Of a stretch of 6,768 bases of DNA, positions 1 to 6,072 are shown piece after piece. Origin of the DNA: Spirochaetales bacterium (GTDB taxonomy: Bacteria; Spirochaetota; Spirochaetia; ARS1246). The notes below the pieces were generated by a model that saw only the letters and a list, made by a program, of their open reading frames with translations, searched no databases and was not told the origin of the DNA. Within the stretch, counting starts at the first letter, position 1; each line of letters opens with the position of its first letter. The position numbers and the translations under genes were made by a program. The DNA is taken from contig NZCE01000015.1 in NCBI GenBank assembly GCA_002688185.1, positions 27,329 to 34,096 of the forward strand, in the 5' to 3' direction.

Positions 1-3
1 GGC

Positions 4-756
4 TTAAATCCCGGCGTTATTCAGATATCTGCGATTTGCATCTAGATCGATCATCGGATCCTGCAGGTGTGTGTCCTGCTCGACAAAAATCCACCCGTCG
101 TATCCTACTTCCAGTAGTGCGCGTACGACCGCCCCGTTGTCGAGATCCACATTACCCTCTCCAAGGGCGCAAAATCTGCCTCTTTTGGGCCAGCTCTCTT
201 TGATGCTAATGCTCTCATCTACGACAAGCCAATCCTTAATATGTATAGCGGTCAAACGATCCGGGTAGTTCTTTATAACCTCCAACGGATCACCCTCTGC
301 GGCGGCAAGATGAGCGGTATCTAAAATAAGTCCAACATCGGGGCAAAACTCGAGGAATCTCTCGAGCTCGTTCTGGGATTCGATCGGAGTTCCAAGGTGG
401 TTGTGCAGGGCGGTCTTTATCCCCCATTTTGCCGTGAGTTTTGCTTGATAATTCGCCATCCGGCAACATCCGTCGAAATCCCGCGGCTTACCCATTGTCC
501 ACACGTATTGCCTGCCGGTGATTGCCGTCCAATTGATGGAGTTCTCTGGTTCCGGCCCAGTTACAGTCGCGAAATCCATTTGAAGCCGCCTAAATATTCC
601 CGCGGCTCGAACTAGATCGGCGGCATCCGTTGCCCGACAACGTTCGATTCCCTCGTAGCCCAGTTCCTTGAGGCCGGCAAGGGTGAATTCGAGATCGAAT
701 TCCTCCCCGCCGCCAAACCACATTCTCAGTCCATAGTCTGCGATGCCGATTTTCAT
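4..756 (-). CDS. Sugar phosphate isomerase/epimerase (IolE-like TIM barrel)
   Basis: A 250-residue protein of the xylose isomerase-like TIM-barrel superfamily (AP endonuclease 2 / IolE / sugar epimerase group), expected to be cytosolic and to use a divalent metal to isomerise, epimerise or dehydrate a sugar or inosose. Visible family signatures, in order: KELGYEGIE near residues 30-38, LHNHLGT at 117-123, LILDTAHL at 143-150, IHIKDW at 171-176, GEGNVD at 199-204 and FVEQD at 224-228. The acidic and His residues in these blocks (H118, H120, D146, H149, H172, E226) are the likely metal or substrate ligands. The length is normal for the family. The ATG start is preceded on the minus strand by a good Shine-Dalgarno (GGAGG, 766-770, 9 nt spacing). 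The ATG overlaps the stop of the upstream URO-D-like gene as ATGA, so the two are almost certainly co-transcribed and translationally coupled. The exact substrate is unknown; inosose or keto-sugar chemistry would fit the aminotransferase nearby. Confidence 0.88.
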   Translation of the reverse strand: MKIGIADYGLRMWFGGGEEFDLEFTLAGLKELGYEGIERCRATDAADLVRAAGIFRRLQMDFATVTGPEPENSINWTAITGRQYVWTMGKPRDFDGCCRMANYQAKLTAKWGIKTALHNHLGTPIESQNELERFLEFCPDVGLILDTAHLAAAEGDPLEVIKNYPDRLTAIHIKDWLVVDESISIKESWPKRGRFCALGEGNVDLDNGAVVRALLEVGYDGWIFVEQDTHLQDPMIDLDANRRYLNNAGI

Positions 757-1754
757 ATGCTCGGCCCTCCACCTCTGTATTCGCCCTCATCGACGAAAGT
801 GTCGTACGCCCATTGGTCCCACTCTTCAGTGACCCCAATGCCGTGGAGGTCCGGATAATTCTTTGCAATAAGCCCGCCTTTGAAAAGCGAGACGAGGCGA
901 CGGCACTCCCGTTCTATGATCCGCCGGTTTCCCGTCGGCAAGGCCGATTGGATGTCGCAAGGCGAAAATAACCCGACATGGTGATGCTTCAGTTTTTCAG
1001 CCAGCAGCTCCAAGTCATAGACAAGGGGCTGATCAAACTGCAGGCAGTCAACTCCTGAATCGCAGAGATCATCGATAAGCTCCCAGTTGAACCCGCACGC
1101 ATGTTGAATGACTTTCATTCCGTGGGCATGAGCTTTTGAGCACAGGCGTTCATAAAATGGCCGAAATATGATGTTCCACCGCTCCTTTCCAAGAATGAGC
1201 CTGTCCTGCAAGCCCAAATCTTCGCCGAACATGATACCGTCCATACCGGCTCTTCCATAGCCGTCTATAACTCCCTCGAGAAGCTCTGCAATACGATTGT
1301 GCAATGCCGCCACTCTATCGGCCGATGATATGAGATCCACCAGATAGTTATCCAGTCCCCTCAGACTCTGGGGAATGGTGAAGACCCATCCAATTCCCCA
1401 GAAATTGCCGCACCGGAAATGTGTAGTGTTTTCTCCCGCCCTGCGCGCCCCATCAAAATTGGCGCCGTCGGACAGGTTGGGCAGCTCGTATGAATCCAGG
1501 TCATTCCAGTCAGAAAGAGCCGGTTCGAAAACTTCACCAATTTCTGACTTTCCGAGTATCCGTCTCCAGGTTGTCCCCCATATATCTCAATAATACTCAA
1601 ATTGGTTTTCAACCCACGAATCTGACTGCACATCCGGACGGCAACCAACGGAAACAAAATCATTCCGCCTATCTCGACCGTTGGTGAAGTTAAAGCCAAC
1701 GCGGTGTTCGCCGCTAAACTCAATATTCTGAAGCACAACGTCCCTTGGATTCAT
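753..1754 (-). pseudogene. URO-D/methyltransferase-like protein interrupted by one in-frame UGA (codon 56)
   Basis: One continuous frame of 333 codons plus stop, broken only by a TGA at 1587-1589. Protein similarity continues without a gap on both sides: codons 1-55 start MNPRDVVLQNIEFSG and end WVENQFEYY; after the UGA come DIWGTTWRR, the EPALSDW..LDSYELP block and the barrel. This is the uroporphyrinogen decarboxylase-like superfamily, which includes HemE and the corrinoid methyltransferases MtaA/MtbA. H218-A-C220-G plus C266 (FSPCDIQ) match the HxC...C zinc-ligand pattern of the methyltransferase branch. The C-terminal GG(L)IA and the closing EEWDQWAYD region are also typical. The start was set at the ATG (1754), because an upstream TTG at 1802 lies beyond the promoter. 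The true terminator is also TGA (753-755), inside an ATGA overlap with the next gene, which argues against UGA being a general sense codon here. The nearest in-frame restart is a GTG at 1340, too late for a complete barrel. Possible explanations are a recent nonsense mutation, a sequencing error or selenocysteine. Confidence 0.85.
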
Positions 1755-1762
1755 AGTCGTCA

Positions 1763-1790
1763 AGTATAGACTGAAGCCAATTCCTGTCAA
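1763..1790 (-). promoter_or_regulatory. Sigma70-type promoter of the minus arm, apparently leaderless
   Basis: On the minus strand there is a perfect -35 (TTGACA, 1785-1790), a 16-nt spacer and TATACT (1763-1768, 5 of 6 to consensus). Only 8 nt separate the -10 from the ATG at 1754, so the transcript would begin at or within a base or two of the start codon. No Shine-Dalgarno precedes that ATG. This is what a leaderless mRNA would look like. Confidence 0.65.
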
Positions 1791-1862
1791 CGAGGGCGGC
1801 AAATGCCTACACTTAAGACAAACGCGGCGATTCAGCTATAAAATTTCCCCATCATTTGATCT

Positions 1863-1890
1863 TTGACAACAACCCGTGCAATGCTATCTT
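1863..1890 (+). promoter_or_regulatory. Sigma70-type promoter of the plus arm
   Basis: TTGACA (1863-1868) is followed by a 16-nt spacer and TATCTT (1885-1890, 4 of 6 to consensus). Transcription would start near 1897, giving a leader of about 44 nt before the ATG at 1941. The -35 hexamer includes a TTG that is in frame with the aminotransferase and could be mistaken for its start codon. The opposing promoter's -35 lies 72 bp away, so any shared operator would sit in 1791-1862; no strong palindrome is visible there. Confidence 0.55.
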
Positions 1891-1929
1891 TAGACCTGTT
1901 CATAAGACTTCAACGCCTATTATCGACAT

Positions 1930-1934
1930 GGAGG
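1930..1934 (+). promoter_or_regulatory. Shine-Dalgarno deciding the aminotransferase start
   Basis: A GGAGG at 1930-1934 lies 6 nt before the ATG at 1941. This selects that ATG over the in-frame TTG 78 bases upstream. The encoded start MAKLAAKGGTPVR is also the conserved N-terminus of this aminotransferase branch. Confidence 0.8.
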
Positions 1935-1940
1935 ACAAAC

Positions 1941-3137
1941 ATGGCAAAACTTGCCGCCAAAGGGGGAACTCCCGTCAGATCCGAGCCGTTTACTAATTGG
2001 CCTATCGTAACAGATGAGATTGTGGAAGCTGTCTCCGATGTTGCGCGGAGCGGCGTGTGGGGGCATAGAGCAACGGAGCGCTCAGAGCGTTTTTCCAGAG
2101 ACCTTGCGCAGTATTTCGGTGTCGAATATGCAATTGTTACTACAAACGGCTCGACCGCGTTGGAACTTGCTTTGCGAAACCTCGGTGTTACATTCGGTGA
2201 CGAGGTTGTAACACCTGCATGCACATGGTGCGCCACCAATATAGCTCCTGTCATCGTAGGGGCTGACCCGGTATTCGTTGATGCCGATCCCTCAAATTAT
2301 TGCATCGACCCTGATAAAATCGAAGAGGCGATCAACTCGAGAACGAAGGCTATCATAGTAGTACACATAGGAGGCTATGTATGCGATATGGATAGGATCA
2401 TGGAAATCGCCGACAAACATGGACTACCGGTGATAGAGGACTGCGCCCAGGCACATGGTTCACGATACAAAGGCAAGCTTGTGGGCAGTATTGGCGCATA
2501 TGGTTGTTTTAGCTTCCAACGCTCAAAGCTTATGACCGCGGGAGAAGGAGGAATGGTTCTAACAAGCGATAAATACATTTCCGATCCTCCATATGGAACT
2601 CACAGGCCGGGTTGGCAAATGGACAAAATTTTGTCTACTCGAAAACGCAACCTTGGCTGGAATTACCGGATGACGGAGTTTCAAGTGGCAGTTCTGGAAT
2701 CCCAGCTGCGGGATCTCGAGCAATTAAGGCTAAAACGAGTAGAGAATGCCGAATATCTAAAGCAGAAGTTAATTGATATTGAAGGTGTGGAGGCACTTGA
2801 GCAGAGCCTTGAGCAAAACTATTATTCTTACCTGTTTCGTTATGATTCAAGATATTTCCAAGATATTCCCAAGCATACTTTCAAAGAGGCTTTGGCTGCT
2901 GAAGGTATAACCCTGTTTGCCTCTCCCTCCGACCAGGGTCCGGCTTATCGCTCGAGTTACTTCTTCTCTCCGCGTAAAGATTATAGTGATATCTATTGTC
3001 CCATTACAGAACGAATTTTCGAAGAAGAATCCGTTGGTATGCCCGCAACATGGATGCTCCTGGGCGAAAAGAAGGACATGAACGACATCATAGATGCAAT
3101 TACAAAAATAAAGGAGAACCTTGGAGAGCTCAAATAG
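1941..3137 (+). CDS. DegT/DnrJ/EryC1/StrS family PLP-dependent aminotransferase
   Basis: A 398-residue fold-type I aminotransferase, cytosolic, normally a dimer, transferring an amino group (usually from glutamine or glutamate) to a keto-sugar or keto-cyclitol through PLP. Visible blocks: N-terminal KLAAKGGTPVR (3-13); the phosphate-binding TTNGSTALELAL (67-78); TPACTWCATN (91-100); EDCAQAHG (166-173), with D167 expected to contact the PLP pyridine nitrogen and H172 stacking nearby; SFQRSKLMTAGEGG (191-204), with K196 as the Schiff-base lysine; and NYRMTEFQ (241-248). The length is complete. The N-terminal KGGTPVR block, the SKLMTAGEGG form of the lysine motif and the NYRMTEFQ form recall glutamine:scyllo-inosose aminotransferases and AHBA synthases more than perosamine or QuiNAc enzymes; this sub-branch call is by eye. 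It is first in the plus arm, divergent from the IolE-like/URO-D pair and 106 bp ahead of a second URO-D-like gene, which suggests joint use on a cyclitol or sugar. All catalytic residues appear intact. Confidence 0.92.
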   Translation: MAKLAAKGGTPVRSEPFTNWPIVTDEIVEAVSDVARSGVWGHRATERSERFSRDLAQYFGVEYAIVTTNGSTALELALRNLGVTFGDEVVTPACTWCATNIAPVIVGADPVFVDADPSNYCIDPDKIEEAINSRTKAIIVVHIGGYVCDMDRIMEIADKHGLPVIEDCAQAHGSRYKGKLVGSIGAYGCFSFQRSKLMTAGEGGMVLTSDKYISDPPYGTHRPGWQMDKILSTRKRNLGWNYRMTEFQVAVLESQLRDLEQLRLKRVENAEYLKQKLIDIEGVEALEQSLEQNYYSYLFRYDSRYFQDIPKHTFKEALAAEGITLFASPSDQGPAYRSSYFFSPRKDYSDIYCPITERIFEEESVGMPATWMLLGEKKDMNDIIDAITKIKENLGELK

Positions 3138-3243
3138 AAAATCAATTTTACAGGCTTGCCGTCTCTTTATGTTCTGGGACTTAAGCCGGTGAGCTTTTTT
3201 AGAAAACGTCGTTACCAGATATATATGGATTGAAGAGGATTCC

Positions 3244-4320
3244 ATGGATTACAGGAAAAGCTTGAAAGAGATCTTTGAGTTTGAGCACCCTGAAGAGCTA
3301 TGCCAGTTCGAGTGGGGATACTGGCCTGAGACAGTGAGTCGCTGGAAGAGGGAGGGTATGCCGGAAGACATGGAGCCGTGGCAAGCCGTGGGGATTACCC
3401 AGTATCACCGCGCGCCGGCAAAACCGAGACTATACCCGCCTTTTGAAGAACAAGAGCTTTACGAAGACGGGGAGAAGCGGGTGATAAGAGATGAAAACGG
3501 CATAATAAAAGAAGTTTTCAAAGATAATACCGTCTTTCCGCATTTTATTGAGCATCCTGTAACTACAATGAGAGACTTTGAAGCCTTAATGGAACGTATG
3601 AATCCTAAAAGCCCCGGCAGGCTGCCCGAAAACTGGGAGGCGGAAGCCGCTAAATTAAGTGAGAGAAACAGCATCCTAGTTATGGGAAGAACAGAGATCA
3701 GTTTCTTCGGCTGGCCGAGGGATCTGATGGGATTGGAGAATCTCCTGACAGCTTATTACGATAAACCCGAGCTCATTCATGCTATCAACCGTCAACACGC
3801 AGATTTCCTTGAGAGCTTCTACTCAGAGCTTTTGGCGGATGTGGAGTTCGACTTCATCTTCATGTGGGAGGACATGTGCTATAAAAACGGCCCCCTTATT
3901 TCTCCCGCTTTGTTCAGAGAATTCATGCTTCCCTACTACATAGAAGTTATTAGCTTTTTTAAGGGCATCAGAGACAATAAGGTACTCGTGGATTCCGACG
4001 GCAACGTCTCACAGCTCATTCCCCTTTTTATCGAAGCGGGGGTGGATGGCATTTTGCCTTTTGAAGTAGCGGCGGACATGGATATAAGAAAGATAAGAAC
4101 GGATTTCCCGCACCTGATTATCGCCGGTGGTCTCGATAAAAGAGAGATTGCCAAAGGCCGGAAGGCTATAGATCGGGAGCTGGAAGAGAAGCTGCCATTC
4201 ATGTTCAAACAGGGGGGATACTTACCGGGCTTGGATCATCACGTTCCACCGGAAGTTAGCTATGAAGACTTCCAATACTATCTTCAAAGAACAGGGGAAA
4301 TATATAAAACGCATCGATAG
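3244..4320 (+). CDS. URO-D superfamily protein with DxDG in place of HxCG
   Basis: A complete 358-residue protein of the uroporphyrinogen decarboxylase-like TIM-barrel superfamily, presumably cytosolic. Recognisable parts: an N-terminal region rich in W and E (FEWGYWPETVSRW, 22-34); a mid-barrel FMWEDMCYKNGPLISPALF (206-224); LVDSDGN (248-254), where metal-binding methyltransferases have HxCG; VDGILPFEVAADMDI (267-281); AGGLDKREIAKG (294-305); and a C-terminal GGYLPGLDHHVPPEVSYEDF (324-343). The conserved DH.VP..VS ending is typical of the family. The D250-x-D252 pair implies a different metal or no metal, so it is probably not a true HemE and may not be a corrinoid methyltransferase; the reaction is unknown. 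The ATG has AGAGGA (3234-3239) 4 nt upstream. The 106-bp gap to the aminotransferase has no convincing terminator, so read-through from the promoter at 1863 is likely. It is clearly distinct from the URO-D-like gene on the opposite arm, not a duplicate. Confidence 0.85.
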   Translation: MDYRKSLKEIFEFEHPEELCQFEWGYWPETVSRWKREGMPEDMEPWQAVGITQYHRAPAKPRLYPPFEEQELYEDGEKRVIRDENGIIKEVFKDNTVFPHFIEHPVTTMRDFEALMERMNPKSPGRLPENWEAEAAKLSERNSILVMGRTEISFFGWPRDLMGLENLLTAYYDKPELIHAINRQHADFLESFYSELLADVEFDFIFMWEDMCYKNGPLISPALFREFMLPYYIEVISFFKGIRDNKVLVDSDGNVSQLIPLFIEAGVDGILPFEVAADMDIRKIRTDFPHLIIAGGLDKREIAKGRKAIDRELEEKLPFMFKQGGYLPGLDHHVPPEVSYEDFQYYLQRTGEIYKTHR

Positions 4321-4460
4321 ATACTTTTGTGAGCCGAGGTCTGAGGCGCTGATCTGAATGCCGTCAGTTTGGCAGCCAAGCTTACGAGGCGGTGCAGGAG
4401 ACTTCACGGTAATCCGCCGCATCGATTGCGCTTGAATCCAAACCTGTATCTTCTTGTTGC
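4321..4460. other. Convergent intergenic region, nothing recognised
   Basis: 140 bp between the converging URO-D-like gene and the FG-GAP/VCBS remnant. No hairpin with a T-run, no tRNA and no convincing reading frame was seen. It may include former 3' coding sequence of the decayed gene. Confidence 0.5.
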
Positions 4461-4985
4461 TCATATCCCATTCGATGGATACACAGATTCCGCCGCGGCA
4501 TCAGCAAGGGGAGGGATAATATCCTCCGAAAGCTCGAGCTCGTCTTTCTCGAAGCGATAAAAAAAGCCATCCTCAGTTCCTACGAGCATGGTGTGCCGGC
4601 CGTCTTTATTCCGATCAACCATAATTGGAGCACAGCCGTGACGTCCATAATCCAGAGGTTGCCCGCCCTTCTGAACGACCGCGTAGATCTGTCCCCAGAT
4701 GGGTTTCTCCGGTGTTCCCACATTATCGATGAGCATTACTGTTGCACCACCAGCGTTTTTCTCCGCCTTCTCGTAGAGGGATGCATTAGTGGGTCGAATT
4801 TTGCTGTGTGTCCCAATGAGCAGCTCCAGAAGGCCGTCCTCATCCCAATCGTAGGCGAATAGCTTCGCCCTCCCCACTAGGGTAACGCTGGAAAAGGCGT
4901 TCGGCCCTCCGATATAGAGGGGTCGACCGCTCCGATCCCGTCCTGTGCCAAAAATCAGCCGGAAGGTATTTCGGTACAGTGAGTG
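4461..4985 (-). pseudogene. 3' remnant of an FG-GAP/VCBS repeat protein
   Basis: The minus-strand frame is open for 174 codons from 4985 to the TGA at 4461-4463. An in-frame TGA closes it upstream at 4986-4988, and no credible start or signal peptide exists. The reading LIFGTGRDRSG..PLYIGGPNAF followed by FAYDWDEDGLLELLIGT is a beta-propeller FG-GAP/VCBS repeat with a DxDxDG calcium loop. A second repeat has APIMVDRNKDGRHTMLVGTEDGFF with a DxNxDG loop. The DNVGTPEKPIW segment between them is a common linker in these proteins. Intact members are usually several hundred residues long, exported, and bind calcium or ligands outside the cytoplasm; only the last two repeats survive here. A GTG at 4877 could start a 138-residue product, but it would begin inside the first repeat. 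The missing 5' part lies towards the insertion-sequence remnant, whose end is about 100 bp further on. It is convergent with the URO-D-like gene to its left. Confidence 0.7.
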
Positions 4986-5081
4986 TCACTGAAAAGTTTG
5001 CAAAAGTGGACCTTAGCGGCAATCGGTCACCCGTGGCGGTACGTGGGTTTACTGCAGGGCAGCGGATTAATAGATTCTTTT

Positions 5082-5108
5082 CTCGTGGGGTCAAAAACCT
5101 CATCCGAG
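5082..5108 (+). repeat. Left terminal inverted repeat of the IS remnant
   Basis: The 27 bases match the reverse complement of 5970-5996 at 21 positions, including the runs CGTGGGGTCA and TCATCCG at identical spacing. The exact outer edge may be a base or two inside the stated limit. Confidence 0.75.
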
Positions 5109-5162
5109 ATCAGAATGGCTGCCACCTCGTAATATCGACGCGCATTTGATTGCGTTGCGTGG

Positions 5163-5191
5163 TTGACCCCGCCTGCATCATACATTATTCT
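5163..5191 (+). promoter_or_regulatory. Likely transposase promoter inside the IS
   Basis: TTGACC (5163-5168), a 17-nt spacer and TATTCT (5186-5191) give a moderate sigma70-type promoter. Transcription would begin about 35 nt before the transposase ATG at 5234, which has GGAG at 5223-5226. Confidence 0.4.
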
Positions 5192-5233
5192 GCGTTCTTT
5201 CTTTTTCAGCTTTACCGATCATGGAGATATCTC

Positions 5234-5849
5234 ATGCCTTGGAAGAATCTACTCGCTCACGTGATTTGCTCAGTCGACGAAGAGCTTCGGCTTCGAAATG
5301 AATATCTCATCACCGAAAACCGCATCCTACGATCAAAAATCAAAGGCCAGGTACGACTCAAAGACGAGGAACGGCGGCAACTTGCCAAAATCGGGAAGAA
5401 GCTCGGACGAAAAGCACTTGAAGCCAGTGCGACAATCGTCAAGCCAGATACTAAGATTTGCGCGAGAGAACAAAACATGGGTGGCCGGCCAGGCGATATG
5501 ACCGGATTTCCGGTGCTTTGAAGAATCTTGGACGCCGGGTGAGTGATGCAACGGATGCGAATGTTCTGAAAAGACATGGGCTGCCCCTCGCCGGGCGCCC
5601 CTCGCCGGGCGCCCCCGGTGAAATCCGAATGTCTGGATAGAATGATTCTCTTTGGCGAGAGAGCACTTCGCCATGTGCTCAAGGAATATGCCGCCCATTA
5701 TCACTTTGAACGCAATCACCAGGGAATCGGAAACGACCTCATTATTCCTCAACCGGGTGCGGGAAAGTGCAATCAAGTGCCGGGAAAGATTAGGCGGGCT
5801 GTCGAAGTTCTACCACCGAAAGGCTGCGCAAGAATCGCTACTGCAATGA
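5234..5849 (+). pseudogene. Broken rve (integrase core) transposase, catalytic centre deleted
   Basis: The remains of one transposase can be followed across all three frames. The ATG at 5234 opens with MPWKNLLAHVICSVDEELRLR, then TENRILRSKIKGQVRL..EERRQLAKIGKKLG and IVKPDT. This frame runs into unrelated sequence near 5455 and stops at 5519-5521. The next family segment, RFARENKTW, is in another frame at about 5453-5480, implying loss of roughly 40 codons. It shifts again to [26 protein letters not shown] (about 5495-5587). After a GC-rich repeat comes [24 protein letters not shown] and [10 protein letters not shown] in a third frame (about 5618-5740). The end, [19 protein letters not shown], lies in yet another shift and stops at 5847-5849. 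The stretch that should carry the DDE triad, between KRHGLP and VKSECLDR, is absent, so no active enzyme can be made. The N-terminal helical DNA-binding part could still be translated as a fragment. Confidence 0.82.
5583..5615. repeat. GC-rich 14-bp tandem repeat at the transposase deletion junction
   Basis: Two exact copies of GCCCCTCGCCGGGC (5583-5596, 5597-5610) and a partial third. Each copy boundary contains the palindrome GGGCGCCC. It sits exactly where the catalytic core of the transposase is missing, so it is probably a scar of slippage or repeat-mediated deletion. Confidence 0.85.
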
Positions 5850-5969
5850 ATCTTTGCCTTGAGCCCACCTTCGATTACTGCTACGGCCAATCGATTGCGC
5901 GGCGCATTGCCTGTACACCTTTCCAGGTGGAAAAGCTGCCCGCTTATGTCGACTTACTTCACGCAGTAG

Positions 5970-5996
5970 CACGGATGAATATTCTGACCCCACGGG
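5970..5996 (-). repeat. Right terminal inverted repeat of the IS remnant
   Basis: This is the inverted partner of 5082-5108. Reading inwards from the right edge it gives CGTGGGGTCA and then TCATCCG, as on the left. It lies 120 bp beyond the end of the transposase remnant. Confidence 0.75.
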
Positions 5997-6029
5997 TTTT
6001 GCGCGGTTTATGCGCAAGCAAAAACCGTG
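5991..6029. repeat. Inverted repeat overlapping the right IS end
   Basis: The arms CACGGGTTTTGC (5991-6002) and GCAAAAACCGTG (6018-6029) can pair at 11 of 12 positions around a 15-nt loop. No T-run follows on either strand, so it is not a typical intrinsic terminator, although it lies 44 bp past the stop of the minus-strand gene at 6073. It starts within the last bases of the terminal inverted repeat. Confidence 0.55.
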
Positions 6030-6072
6030 ACAAAAGACGGCGACAACTGCAATTGATTGTTATGCGCGTTCC

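Larger units (their letters stand above)
5082..5996 (+). mobile_element. Degenerate insertion sequence with both terminal inverted repeats
   Basis: About 915 bp bounded by matching imperfect inverted repeats (5082-5108 and 5970-5996) and containing an internal promoter and the wreck of an rve/DDE transposase. The transposase resembles, from memory, a family with MPWKNLLAH at its start and HYHxERNHQG near its end that is widespread in planctomycetes, acidobacteria and other environmental bacteria. Full elements should be several hundred bases longer; the difference is the missing catalytic core. No target-site duplication can be recognised at the edges. The element separates the FG-GAP/VCBS remnant from the AT-rich gene to the right. 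Confidence 0.78.

Noticed and set aside
1587..1630. Bacterial SECIS hairpin after the in-frame UGA
   Set aside because: Only a 3-bp GAG/CUC pairing was found by eye; not enough to support selenocysteine without a folding calculation.
1361..1738. A 125-codon minus-strand open frame overlapping the URO-D-like gene
   Set aside because: It is out of frame with the clear URO-D similarity and its own translation shows no family pattern.
1791..1862. Possible operator palindromes (GGC-AAAT-GCC and AAAT...ATTT) between the divergent promoters
   Set aside because: The arms are only 3-4 bp, which is expected by chance.
3183..3200. AAGC/GCTT hairpin followed by a T-run after the aminotransferase gene
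   Set aside because: The stem is only 4 bp and cannot be extended; too weak to call a terminator.
4593..4862. An 89-codon plus-strand open frame
   Set aside because: It is antisense to the FG-GAP/VCBS repeats and its translation has no recognisable pattern.
4982..5158. Plus-strand open stretches running through the left IS end
   Set aside because: No similarity recognised, no ribosome-binding site, and they cross the terminal repeat; chance frames are more likely.
5257..5776. Long minus-strand open frames across the transposase
   Set aside because: Antisense to a recognisable transposase; the translations are low-complexity Ser/Arg-rich sequence typical of shadow frames.
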